Source of the DNA: Aspidapion aeneum
Lineage: Eukaryota > Arthropoda > Insecta > Coleoptera > Brentidae
Length of the DNA stretch: 64,000 nucleotides
Direction: 5' to 3'
Assembly (NCBI GenBank): GCA_963576565.1
Contig: OY755044.1
Span: 53,725,783-53,789,782, forward strand
This document shows positions 22,507 to 33,600 of this stretch, in pieces. Positions within the stretch are counted from its first letter, which is position 1; each line of letters begins with the position of its first letter. The notes under the pieces were generated by a model, which was not told where the DNA came from, ran no database searches, and worked only from the letters and a program-made list of their open reading frames with translations. A program made the position numbers and the translations under genes.

Positions 22507-25013
22507 TTTAAAATAAATAAAGACAATGGAAGTCCGAAATTTTATTTCTACACAATCATTGTCTACGAGTTTCAAACAAAGAGTTGATTAAATATATTTT
22601 TGTGCCGCCATCTCAAAATCCAAGATGGCAGACCAAATTAAAATGTAACCTTCAAAGATGCTCGTTTATTCTTTTGTTGCAAACATATTTTAATTATTTT
22701 TTTAAATTAGTAAGAAAACTACATTCTTGCCACGCACAACAAGGTACGAATCAGCAAAATCAGTTCAGTGGTTTAAAAAAAAAAAAATTGTTTTAACCAT
22801 TGTTTTGCATATTATACGATTGCCTTGCCAATCAAGTCTGTATTTATTTCCTTATAAATTCATTACTACTAAACCGATTTTAATGAAATAAAAAACATCC
22901 TAATGATTTTTTATTTCACTAAGATCGGTTCAGTAATAATGAGTTTATAAAGAAATTAATGCAGGCAGGATTAGCAATGCAATCGTATAATCTGTTAAAC
23001 AATGACTGAAATAAAAATAGATTTTTTGAGAACCACTAAACTGATTTTGCTGATTCGTACCTTGTTGTGCGTGGCAAGAATGTAGTTTTCTTACTAATTT
23101 AAAAAAAATAATTAAAATATGTTTGCAACAAAAGAATAAACGAGCATTTTTGAAGGTTACATTTTAATTTGGTCTGCCATCTTGGATTTTGAGATGGCGG
23201 CAAAAAAATATATTTAATCAAGTCTGATTAATTCGCTGCGAAGTGCAGTTTGTTCCCATTAAAATCAATTCTACAGTTCAAAAGTTATAATGAAAAAAAT
23301 GTCCGGTTTTTTTGGCCGATTTTACCAGATTGTACTACTTTGTGCGAGCCAAAAGTAGTGCTTTTCCATAGATTAAAAAAAAACTAAAACATTTTCAGAA
23401 AACAAGAATAAACACGCCATCTTAAAGAATCAAGTATGATTCTGTCCGCCATCTTAAATTTTAGAATGGCTGTAAATTTTGATCATATAGTCTTTAAAAG
23501 GCAATCAATTTTGACCGGGATGTTATTTATTTCATTAAAATCGGTTCAGTATTAATGAATTTATCAGGAAATAAATGCAAACATGATTGGCAATCGTATA
23601 ATATTCAAAACAATGGTTGAAACAAAAATATATTTTTTTAAAACCACCGAACCGATTTTGTTAATTCGTACCTTGTTGTGCGTGCCAAGAATGCAGTTTT
23701 TTTATAGATTTAAAAAAATAATTAAAACGTGTTCGCAACACAAGAATAAACGAGAATCTTTGAAGGGTACAATTTAATTTCATCCGCCATCTTGCATTTT
23801 GAGATGGCGGACAAAAAAAATTATTTATTTAAATCTCTGATTAATTCTCTGGCAAGTGCAGTTTGTCCCATTAAAATCGATGGTATAATTCAAATGTTAT
23901 AATGAAAAAAAAAATCCGGTTTTTTTGGCCCACCCAGTAGTTTAAAAAAACAATTTCAAGACCTAGAATGTTTGTTGCAATTATCGATCCTATCATCTGT
24001 TTCATAAGGGCGTAAAACGTTTTTAGCTCCTTTAAAATTTAGGAAATAGCCTTAACGCCTTTCTGTCTGTCTGTTTAAACCGTGGATATAATTTTTTTAG
24101 TAAATTTTTGTCTCCCAGCAAATATTAACATAACCATATAAAATATGCGACATTTCTCAAATCTGCTTGTCTAACGAACTGTCACGATCAGCTGTTTTTC
24201 GATCCAAGATGGTCGCCATAGGACAAACAAAGCGTTTTCCCATAAGCCGCAATGTTAACAAAAACGTAATTTTTAAAAAAAGTGAAACGATTTAATTTAC
24301 AACAAAGATGCTGTTTTAAGTATTGAACCTTTGTACACATCGGAAAAATGCGTTTTTCTTAAAAAAAATCAATTGAAGCCAGTAAATCTCAAATAAATGG
24401 GACCATGTTTTGTTCAAAAGTCAGGTTATGTTTTTATTTACTTTTGTTTTTTTTTACTTTTTTTCCAGTTTTTTACTCAGTTTGAATCATTATTATTAGT
24501 TTCTGTGCTGTTATGAATTGTGGCAGCTGGGGAGAGCTTGATAATGTTAGTTTTGATGGAATGCCAAGTATTTTGAGCTTAAAAAATCATCTTGATTTAA
24601 ATGAACTAGTTATCAGGTCAAAGAAGGGAAAAGAAAGTGGATAAGTGCTCTATTACCTGACTTAACAGAGGATAAATTGAAATATTCGAAAGTTTTTTGT
24701 CAGATTTGTTTTGGATAAATGTGTAACTGCCATTTTGGCAACATTTTCTATTGGGATCTTTTTTTGTGCTTGAGTGAACCTTTTGCAGAAGTGTAACATA
24801 GAATTGTGTTAAACTGTAAGAAATATTTCACTATGATTTTTTTACTATTCTAGACAAGCAACTTTCAAAACTAGAATACAGCAATGATCATGACTCGGTC
24901 TCTCCTGAATGGATTATTATTTCAAAACGGTTGAAAAATTTTAAAAATGATGGTTGAAAAAAGGGTCTAGAGAAGAAAGAAAAGGAAAACAATATGAGGT
25001 TAAAGTGTGAATA

Positions 25014-25345
25014 ATGAGCTGAACCAAATTTGTACACCATCCTACAGAACTCTTAAATAAACTTTTGGTAGTGTAGCGTCTTGTATAGTGTCGAGTGAAG
25101 TCCTGTATCATCAAAGTTTCTTTTTCTTTAATAAATATTTATTTTACAGACCTCAAAACAGTTTAGAATAAACTGGTGAATTTGACAATCTCCCTAACTC
25201 AAACCTCTTTTTATCTTAAACTATTTTGGTGCAAATTTTCCTTTATTTCCATGCTTTTTGACACCTAAAACTTGTACACCGTAAAATTTGTATAGTATCT
25301 GACTGGACCTACTACAAGTCCTGTTGTGAAATTTCTATGGTACTG
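25014..25345. mobile_element. Degenerate relative of the CRAGGGGTGA hAT-like family
   Basis: GAGCTGAACCAAATTTGTAC and the following CTACAG match the left end of the element at 47303, and the segment contains AGTCCTGT-type units and a weak inverted end near 25320-25345. The outermost terminal bases are not recognisable, so this is an old, eroded copy. Confidence 0.4.
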
Positions 25346-25879
25346 TTCTGAGCTTATTACCAAAAAATTTTTTTTATGGCATCATTAATAATAGATGGAA
25401 AAAAAGTAATCTTTGTTGACCACAAGAAAAACAAATAAGTTCTCTCAGATATTTTTTTCAATTTCTCTCAAACAAACTTGGGTTCTAATACTCCTAATGG
25501 GTCATATGCTGTTACGCCCAATTGTAGAGTAGAGTATACATTTATTGCAAATATTGTTACAAAAAATAAAATAAAATAAGTTGTGCCTCTTTTTCATGTC
25601 ACTACTGGAGGGTTAAAACAATTAAACTTTGTCTAAACCTAAAACTCATAGTGAAATATTTTTCACAGTTTAACGCTATAGAAGGCCTATTACTTAGCAA
25701 AAGGTTTATTCAAGTACAACAAAAGATCCTAATAGAAAACCTGAATCTGATGAGAAAAGTTTAGTCTATTTCAATTTCGTCTCTGTTAACTGAGCCTTGA
25801 AGTGAGCTCTTTGAATAGAACTACTTTCCTCTACCTTGGGCTGATAGTTCATTGGTCAAAAAACTTCAAAAACCTTTGG

Positions 25880-26034
25880 GGGCCCGATACCTTTGGGGGG
25901 CCCCCAGAGGTCTCATGATGTACTTTATGCTATTTTTTTTTGTTTATTCATGAAATATATGGAAAATATCTAAAAAAATATGTGGTTTGGGGGGCCCGGG
26001 CCCCTAGCCCCTCGCCCCTTGGTGCGCCCATGTA
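25880..26034. mobile_element. Fragment related to the hAT MITE at 62148
   Basis: The core CTCATGATGT, the ATTCATGAAATATATGGAAA region and the G/C-rich right end followed by GGTGCGCCCATG match the complete MITE at 62148-62307. The left terminal repeat is missing or scrambled. Confidence 0.55.
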
Positions 26035-26384
26035 ATAATTCAAAATAAGTGAAAAAACCAGAAAAAAAAAACAAAATAAACAAAACCATAACCTACTTTT
26101 TTGAAGAAAACATGGTCTCTTTTATTTCAGATTTTCTGGCTTTAGTTTAATATTTTTAAGAAAAACACATTTTTCCCATATGCACAAAGGATCTGTTCTT
26201 AAAACTGATTAATTTTTTAGACTAAAGCTCTTGTCGTTTTTGTAAAATTTACGTTTTTGTTAACATTACGGCTTATGGGAAATCGGTTTGTTTGCCCTAT
26301 GGAAGACATCTTGGATTTGATCATATGTTTTGTTAGACAGCCGAGGGGTCATCGGCACCCTAAAATTTTGTACAGCGTCCAACA

Positions 26385-27029
26385 GGACTTGAGTACTGTT
26401 GGGTACTGTCGTGTACTGTCGAGTACTGTTGGGTCCTGTCGAGTACTGTTGAGTACTGTCGTGTACTGTCGAGTACTGTTGGGTCCTGTCAAGTACTGTC
26501 GTGTACTGTTGGGTCCTGTCGTGTACTGTCGAGTACTGTTGGGTCCTGTTGAGTACTGTCGTGTACTGTTGGGTCCTGTCGTGTACTGTCGAGTACTGTT
26601 GGGTCCTGTCGAGTACTGTTGAGTACTGTCGTGTACTGTTGGGTCCTGTCGTGTACTGTCGAGTACTGTCGTGTACTGTTGGGTCCTGTCGTGTACTGTC
26701 GAGTACTGTCGGGTCCTGTTGAGTACTGTCGTGTACTGTTGGGTCCTGTCGTGTACTGTCGAGTACTGTTGGGTCCTGTCGAGTACTGTCGTGTACTGTT
26801 GGGTCCTGTCGTGTACTGTCGAATACTGTTGGGTCCTGTTGGGTACTGTCGTGTACTGTCGAGTACTGTTGGGTCCTGTCGAGTACTGTTGGGTCCTGTC
26901 AAGTACTGTCGTGTCCTGTTGGGTCCTGTAGATTACTGTTAAGTACTGTCGTGTTCTGTTGGGTCCTGTCAAGTACTGTCGTGTCCTGTTGGGTCCTGTA
27001 GAGTACTGTTAAGTACTGTCGTGTTCTGT
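26385..27029 (+). repeat. 10-bp minisatellite array M1
   Basis: About 64 units of GTMCTGTYGN, mainly GTACTGTCGT, GTACTGTCGA, GTACTGTTGG and GTCCTGTTGG, directly inside the left TIR of the 15.3-kb element. The strict 10-bp period leaves several frames open on both strands; these are not genes. Confidence 0.95.
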
Positions 27030-27306
27030 ATGGAAAAAATTATAAAATTTTAATAATTAGAGACATAAAAAGGTCATTTTGGTGCAAAGCAGTGGCGGTC
27101 TGTGGGGTGCAAAGCTGGAGGAGGAAAAAAAATGAAGGTGGAAATTATGATTTTATTTAAACTATATTGAGTAATTGTAATTACACAATTAAGATCTGGT
27201 AAGGACCTACCCAGTTTTTAACTTTTTTTTTCTTTCAAAAACTGGTTTTTTTTTCATAATATTACTGAAGTAGGGATGCGGTTCTAAATAAACTTGTGTG
27301 TATGTA

Positions 27307-27370
27307 TGGATAGTTTAAGGTGTTGCACGCTCGACTGCAGATCCAAAGGCCATGAGTTCGATTCTCACAT
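27307..27370 (+). repeat. tRNA-like module A1
   Basis: An anticodon-arm-like CTCGACTGCAGATCC (loop CTGCAGA, as in tRNA-Cys GCA) is followed by a T-arm-like ATGAGTTCGATTCTCAC. The A-box region GGATAGTTTAAGGTG is degenerate. It is probably a tRNA-derived SINE head. Confidence 0.55.
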
Positions 27371-27646
27371 AAAACTTTTTTTTTTCAAACAACTTTAAAT
27401 TAAAATTTGCTAATGACTAATTAATACGGGTTGCTTACGTGATGGTCATGAATATTTATACAGCGTCTCAAAATCTCTCTGCACTTTATTTGCATTAGAA
27501 TTAACCTTATTCGTATTAAAAATAACGATATAACAACTATCAGATTCTCGATCAAATTTTTAACTTTTGTTTATTAAAATTATAAATAAATAAAAAACGA
27601 CCTTTTTATGTCTCTAATTATTAAAATTTTATAATTTTTTCCATAC

Positions 27647-27866
27647 AGAACACGACAGTACTTAACAGTACTCTACAGGACCTTCGACAGGACCCAACAG
27701 GACACGACAGTACTTGACAGGACCCAACAGAACACGACAGTACTTAACAGTAATCTACAGGACCCAACAGGACACGACAGTACTCAACAGGACCCGACAG
27801 GACCCAACAGTACACGACAGGACCCAACAGGACCACGACAGTACCTGACAGGACCCAACAGGACTG
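27647..27866 (-). repeat. 10-bp minisatellite array M2
   Basis: About 22 units of the same 10-bp repeat as M1, in inverted orientation. It separates block P from the following block Q. Confidence 0.9.
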
Positions 27867-28239
27867 AATTATTTTGGTTCATATCATTCATTCATAAAAA
27901 TATAAAAATAAACTGACTTTTTTTGTCTCGTTTTTTGTCCATACCAATAAAAATTTATTTTTGATAAAAGTTCAATAAAAGAGGGACGAAGAGGGATCAA
28001 TTCCCTCGCAAAATACTCGATAAAGTATATTTAACTCGGTATTCAAAGTATTTTTTAGGGACACAAAGAAGTGCAAAGAAGACAAAAATACGCAAAAATA
28101 TTTTACAATACCCTCGGTAATTGCACTATTAGTCTATGCTTCAGTTTAGATCTTGTAATGACCTACCCAGATTGGATTCTTTTTAAATATTACTGACGCA
28201 ATCGAGATGTAGCTCAAAAAGATATTCTATATAAGTTTA

Positions 28240-28309
28240 TAGATAGCATAAAGTGTGGAGTGTTTGACTCATGATCCGCAGGTCATGGGTTCGAGGTCCA
28301 CACCTAGCA
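28240..28309 (+). repeat. tRNA-like module B1
   Basis: It has an A-box-like TAGCATAAAGTGTGGAG, an anticodon-like loop CTCATGA (CAT, as in tRNA-Met), and a B-box-like GGGTTCGAGGTCC with one extra base. The 3' strand TCCGC of the anticodon stem is kept, its partner is not. Confidence 0.55.
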
Positions 28310-29033
28310 TTTTTTTTTCTTTTAAACAACTTTAATTAAAATTTATTAATTACCACTAGGTAGTTTTGGTTTAACAGCAATGTATATTTAGTATATTTTA
28401 AAGAATTTTGTTTTTGTATTGGACTCGATTGGAACCGATTAAAGATTAGCGCTTGAAAAGCAAACGATTTCAAATAGGTTAGGACGGGATAGGTTTCCGA
28501 TCAATTGACCAAGGTTAGGTTTTGTTTCGGTTTGGTTTAACCTCGGGTTTAACAACGATTTCAACCTCCCAAAACGAGGACAGGAAAGTTTTAATTTTAA
28601 AAATTTCGCCTTTTATCCGACTTTTATCTAATATTCTCATTTTGAAATTCCCGCAGAGACAGTTTTACACGAGGTTTTACATTGGGATCGTTTGCTTTTC
28701 AACGCCTGCTGATCGACTGCTGATTAAAGTGTATCCACCGTTGCCAATATTTGAATAATTTCCATTTTTTGTTTTATTAATATGTTTTTTAATTTTAATA
28801 AACAAAAGTTAAAAAAGATCAATGGAGGCATTTTGGGTCAGTTAAAATAACAAAAAAATTTGATAGTTGTTATATCGTTATTTTTAATACGAATAAGGTT
28901 AATTCTAATGCAAATAAAGTGCAGAGAGATTTTGAGTCACTGTATAAATATTCATGACCATCACGTAAGCAACCCGTATTAATTAGTCATTAGCAAATTT
29001 TAATTTAAAGTTGTTTGAAAAAAAAAAGTTTTA

Positions 29034-29097
29034 TGTGAGAATCGAACTCATGGCCTTTGGATCTGCAGTCGAGCGTGCAATACCTTATACTATCCAT
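29034..29097 (-). repeat. tRNA-like module A2
   Basis: Inverted copy of module A within block P-, anticodon-like loop CTGCAGA. The T-arm-like segment TGAGTTCGATTCTCA is intact. Confidence 0.55.
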
Positions 29098-29348
29098 ACA
29101 TAGACAGAAACTTATTTAGAACTGCATCCCTACTTCAGTAATATTATGAAAAAAAAAAACTGGGTAGGTCCTTACCAGATCTTAATAGTGTAATTACAAT
29201 TACTCAATATAGTTTAAATAAAATCATAATTTCCACCTTCAAGTCGATTTTCGCTCCTCCAGCTTTGCACCCCACAGACCGCCACTGCTTTTGCACCAAA
29301 ACGACCTTTTTATGTCTCTAATTATTAAAATTTTATAATTTTTTCCAT

Positions 29349-30379
29349 ACAGAACACGACAGTACTTAACAGTACTCTACAGGACCCTCGACAGGACCCA
29401 ACAGGACACGACAGTACTTGACAGGACCCAACAGAACACGACAGTACTTAACAGTAATCTACAGGACCCAACAGGACACGACAGTACTCAACAGTACTCT
29501 ACAGGACCCAACAGTACTCGACAGTACCCGACAGTACTCAACAGTACTCGACAGGACCCAACAGTACTCGACAGTACACGACAGTACCCAACAGTACTCA
29601 ACAGTACACGACAGTACTCGACAGGACCCAACAGTACTCGACAGTACACGACAGTACCCAACAGTACTCAACAGGACCCAACAGTACACGACAGGACCCA
29701 ACAGTACACGACAGTACTCAACAGGACCCAACAGTACACGACAGTACTCGACAGTACACGACAGTACCCAACAGTACTCAACAGGACTCAACAGTACACG
29801 ACAGTACTCAACAGGACCCAACAGTACTCGACAGTACTCGACAGTACACGACAGTACCCTACAGTACTTAACAGGACCCAACAGTACACGACAGGACCCA
29901 ACAGTACTCGACAGTACACGACAGTACCCAACAGTATTCGACAGTACACGACAGGACCCAACAGTACACGACAGTACTCAACAGGACCCAACAGTACTCG
30001 ACAGTACCCAACAGTACTCAACAGGACCCAACAGTACACGACAGTACTCAACAGTACTCAACAGGACCCAACAGTACTCGACAGTACTCAACAGTACTCG
30101 ACAGTACACGACAGTACCCAACAGTACTCAACAGGACCCAACAGTACACGACAGGACCCAACAGTACTCGACAGTACACGACAGTACCCAACAGTACTCG
30201 ACAGTACACGACAGGACCCAACAGTACACGACAGTACTCAACAGGACCCAACAGTACTCGACAGTACACGACAGGACCCAACAGTACACGACAGTACTCA
30301 ACAGGACCCGACAGGACCCAACAGTACACGACAGGACCCAACAGGACCACGACAGTACCTGACAGGACCCAACAGGACT
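29349..30379 (-). repeat. 10-bp minisatellite array M3
   Basis: About 103 units, the longest array of the set, in inverted orientation. A plus-strand frame stays open for 314 codons (29418-30362) only because no unit combination makes a stop in that phase; the translation is a monotonous STRQYSTV-type repeat. Confidence 0.95.
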
Positions 30380-30792
30380 GAATTATTTTGGTTCATATCA
30401 TTCATTCATAAAAATATAAAAATAAACGGACTTTTTTTGTCTCGTTTTTTGTCCATACCAATATAATTTATTTTTGATAAAAGTTCAATAAAAGAGGGAC
30501 GAAGAGGGATCAATTCCCTCGCAAAATACTCGATAAAGTATATTCAACTCGGTATTCAAAGTATTTTTTAGGGACACAAAGAAAGAAGTGCAAAGAAGAC
30601 AAAAATACGCAAAAATATTTTACAATACCCTCGGTAATTGCACTATTAGCGAGACTATTAGTCTATGCTTCAGTGTAGATCTTGTAACGACCTACCCAGA
30701 TTTTTATTTGTTTATATATTCCAGATTGGATTATTTTTAAATATTACTGACGCAATCGTGATGTAGTTCAATAAGATATTCTATAAAAGGTT

Positions 30793-30862
30793 ATAGATAG
30801 CATAAAGTGTGGAGTGTTTGACTCATGATCCGCAGGTCATGGGTTTGAGGCCCAAACCTAGC
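30793..30862 (+). repeat. tRNA-like module B2
   Basis: Copy of module B with the CAT anticodon-like loop. The T-loop is changed to TTTGAGG. Confidence 0.5.
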
Positions 30863-31453
30863 GTTTTTTTTTCTTTTAAACAACTTTAATTAAAATTTAT
30901 TAATTACTACTAGGTAGTTTTGGTTTAACAGCAATGTATATTTAGTATATTTTAAAGAATTTTGTTATTGTATTGGACTCGATTGGAACCGATTAAAGAT
31001 TAGCGCTTGAAAAGCAAACGATTTCAAATAGGTTAGGACGGGATAGGTTTCCGATCAATTGACCTAGGTTAGGTTTGGTTTCGGTTTGGTTTAACAACGA
31101 TTTCAACCTCCCAAAACGAGGACAGGAAAGTTCGAGGTTTTAATTTTAAAAATTTCGCCTGTTATCTAATATTCTCATTTTGAAATTCCCGCAGAGACAG
31201 TTTTACATTGGGATCGTTTAGTGGCGGTCTGTGGGGTGCAAAGCTGGAGGAGCGAAAGTCGCGAAAATCGACTTGAAGGTGGAAATTATGATTTTATTTA
31301 AACTATATTGAGTAATTGTAATTACACTATTAAAATCTGGTAAGGACCTACCCAGTTTTTAACTTTTTTTTTATCTTTCAAAAACTGTTTTTTTTTTTCA
31401 TAATATTACTGAAGTAGTCGGGATGCAGTTCTAAATAAATTTGTGTGTATGTA

Positions 31454-31518
31454 TGGATAGTATAAGGTGTTGCACGCTCGACTGAAGATCCAAAGGCCAT
31501 GAGTTCGATTCTCACATA
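31454..31518 (+). repeat. tRNA-like module A3
   Basis: Copy of module A in which the anticodon-like loop reads CTGAAGA (GAA, as in tRNA-Phe) instead of CTGCAGA. The B-box-like GAGTTCGATTCTC is unchanged. Confidence 0.55.
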
Positions 31519-32198
31519 AAACTTTTTTTTTCAAACAACTTTAAATTAAAATTTGCTAATGACTAATTAATACGGGTTGCTTACGTGATGGTCATGAATA
31601 TTTATACAGTGTCTCAAAATCTCTCTGCACTTTATTTGCATTAGAATTAACCTTATTCGTATTAAAAATAACGATATAACAACTATCAAATTTTTTTGTT
31701 ATTTTAACTGACCCAAAATGCCTCCATTGAACTTTTTTAACTTTTGTTTATTAAAATTAAAAAACATTAATAAAACAAAAAATGAAAATTATACAAAAAT
31801 TGGCAACGGTGGATACACTTTAATCAGCAGTCGATCAGCAGGCGTTGAAAAGCAAACGATCCCAATGTAAAACTGTCTCTGCGGGAATTTCAAAATGAGA
31901 ATATTAGATAAAAGGCGAAATTTTTAAAATTAAAACTTTTCTGTCCTCGTTTTAGGAGGTTGAAATCGTTGTTAAACCCGGTTAAACCAAACCGAAACCA
32001 AACCTAACCTTGGTCAATTGATCGGAAACCTATCCTAACCTATTTGAAATCGTTTGCTTTTCAAGCGCTAATCTTTAATCGGTTCCAATACAAAAACAAA
32101 ATTCTTTAAAATATACTAAATATACACTGCTGTTAAACCAAAACTACCTAGTAGTAATTAATAAATTTTAATTAAAGTTGTTTAAAATAAAAAAAAAT

Positions 32199-32267
32199 GG
32201 AAAGTGTGGGCCTCGAACCCACGACCTGCGGATCATGAGTCAAACACTCCACACTTTATGCTATCTA
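32199..32267 (-). repeat. tRNA-like module B3, best preserved T arm
   Basis: On the minus strand the T arm is GTGGG, loop TTCGAGG, CCCAC: a perfect five-base-pair stem with a canonical seven-base loop. The anticodon-like loop is CTCATGA (CAT). The anticodon stem is only partly paired, so this is tRNA-derived rather than a working tRNA. Confidence 0.6.
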
Positions 32268-32701
32268 TATCCTAAACTAGAATATCTTTTTGAACTACAT
32301 CTCGATTGCGTCAGTAATATTTAAAAATAATCCAATCTGGAATATAAAAACAAATAAAAATCTGGGTAGGTCATTACAAGATCTAAACTGAAGCATAGAC
32401 TAATAGTCTCGCTAATAGTGCAATTACCGAGGGTATTGTAAAATATTTTTGCGTATTTTTGTCTTCTTTGCACTTCTTTGTGTCCCTAAAAAATCCTTTG
32501 AATACCGAGTTGAATATACTTTATCGAGTATTTTGCGAGGGAATTGATCCCTCTTCGTCCCCTCGTTCGTCCCTCTTTTATTGAACTTTTATCGAGACTT
32601 TTATCAAAAATAAATTTTTATTGGTATGGACAAAAAAAGTCCGTTTATTTTTATATTTTTATGAATGAATGATATGAACCCTCGTATGAACCAAAATAAT
32701 T

Positions 32702-33600
32702 CAGTCCTGTTGGGTCCTGTCAGGTACTGTCGTGTACTGTTGGGTCCTGTCGAGTACTGTCGTGTACTGTTGGGTCCTGTCGGGTCCTGTTGAGTACTGT
32801 CGTGTACTGTTGGGTCCTGTCGTGTACTGTCGAGTACTGTTGGGTCCTGTTGAGTACTGTCGTGTACTGTTGGGTCCTGTCGTGTACTGTCGAGTACTAT
32901 TGGGTCCTGTCGAGTACTGTTGGGTCCTGTCGAGTACTGTTGGGTCCTGTTGAGTACTGTCGTGTACTGTTGGGTCCTGTCGTGTACTGTCGAGTACTGT
33001 CGAGTACTGTTGGGTCCTGTTGAGTACTGTTGAGTACTGTCGTGTACTGTTGAGTACTGTCGTGTACTGTTGGGTCCTGTTGTGTACTGTCGAGAACTGT
33101 CGAGTACTGTTGGGTCCTGTTGAGTACTGTCGTGTACTGTTGGGTCCTGTCGTGTACTGTCGAGTACCGTCGAGTACTGTTGGGTCCTGTTGAGTACTGT
33201 TGAGTACTGTCGTGTACTGTTGAGTACTGTTGGGTCCTGTCGGGTCCTGTTGAGTACTGTCGTGTACTGTTGGGTCCTGTCGTGTACTGTCGAGTACTGT
33301 TGTGTCCTGTCGAGTACTGTTGGGTCCTGTTGGGTACTGTTGGGTCCTGTTGAGTACTGTTGGGTCCTGTTGAGTACTGTCGGGTCCTGTCGAGTACTGT
33401 TGGGTCCTGTCGAGTACTGTCGGGTCCTGTTGAGTACTGTTGAGTCCTGTTGAGTACTGTTGGGTCCTGTTGAGTACTGTCGGGTCCTGTCGAGTACTGT
33501 TGGGTCCTGTCAGGTACAGTTCGGTACAGTTGAGTCCTGTCGAGTACTGTTGGGCCTCTCGAGTACTGTTGGGTCCTGTTGAGTACTGTTGAGTCCTGTT
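32702..33600 (+). repeat. 10-bp minisatellite array M4
   Basis: About 90 units in the same orientation as M1. The last 100 bases are more diverged (for example CAGGTACAGTTCGGTACAGT) and the array ends at block P. Confidence 0.95.

Larger units (their letters stand above)
17821..22581. mobile_element. Penelope-like element: two inverted copies fused head to head
   Basis: The insert consists of a minus-strand copy (17821 to about 20295) and a plus-strand copy (about 20296-22581) joined at their truncated 5' parts, with identical 3' ends at the two outer edges (starting GAAATAAAATTTCGGACTTC on the left). The flanks 17806-17820 and 22582-22596 match at 13 of 15 positions, and the empty target is seen inverted near 23205-23225. 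Each copy encodes a Penelope-type reverse transcriptase with a GIY-YIG endonuclease and carries a hammerhead-like motif in its 3' region. Neither copy is intact. Confidence 0.88.
17708..23933. mobile_element. Fold-back DNA element(s) with GTGGGCC ends, host of the Penelope insertion
   Basis: The left end GTGGGCCAAAAAAACCGGAC recurs inverted at the right end, and CCAG sits at 17704-17707 and 23934-23937, a possible 4-bp TSD. Without the Penelope insert (17821-22581), 17708-17820 plus 22582-22880 is matched by 22900-23320 in reverse, which makes a long hairpin. A second related half-copy occupies about 23335-23933. The uninterrupted arm at 23150-23300 shows the pre-insertion target of the Penelope element. 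No coding capacity is visible. The superfamily is not assigned. Confidence 0.65.
23934..26341. other. Decayed inverted-repeat element, no gene
   Basis: The stretch at about 24175-24290 matches 26230-26340 in reverse (around TTGTTAACATTRCGGCTTAT and ATCTTGGAT), so an inverted-repeat element of about 2.1 kb seems to have occupied this interval; the 15.3-kb element inserted at the edge of its right arm. A few broken open frames at 24500-25000 (for example from ATGAATTGTGGC at about 24512) might be remnants of its protein, but I do not recognise a domain. Confidence 0.45.

Noticed and set aside
26385..27029. CRISPR or telomeric array
   Set aside because: There are no unique spacers between repeats, the unit is 10 bp and the context is a eukaryotic transposon. 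The unit does not match the insect TTAGG telomere repeat.
28240..28309. A functional tRNA gene (Met- or Cys-like)
   Set aside because: Anticodon stems are mostly unpaired, acceptor stems are not recognisable, and all eight copies lie inside transposon blocks; tRNA-derived modules are the better description.
29418..30362. A 314-codon open frame and many overlapping frames on both strands in the 10-bp arrays
   Set aside because: The repeat lacks stop codons in several phases, so open frames are an automatic result. The translation is monotonous, present on both strands and in several frames at once, and has no domain.
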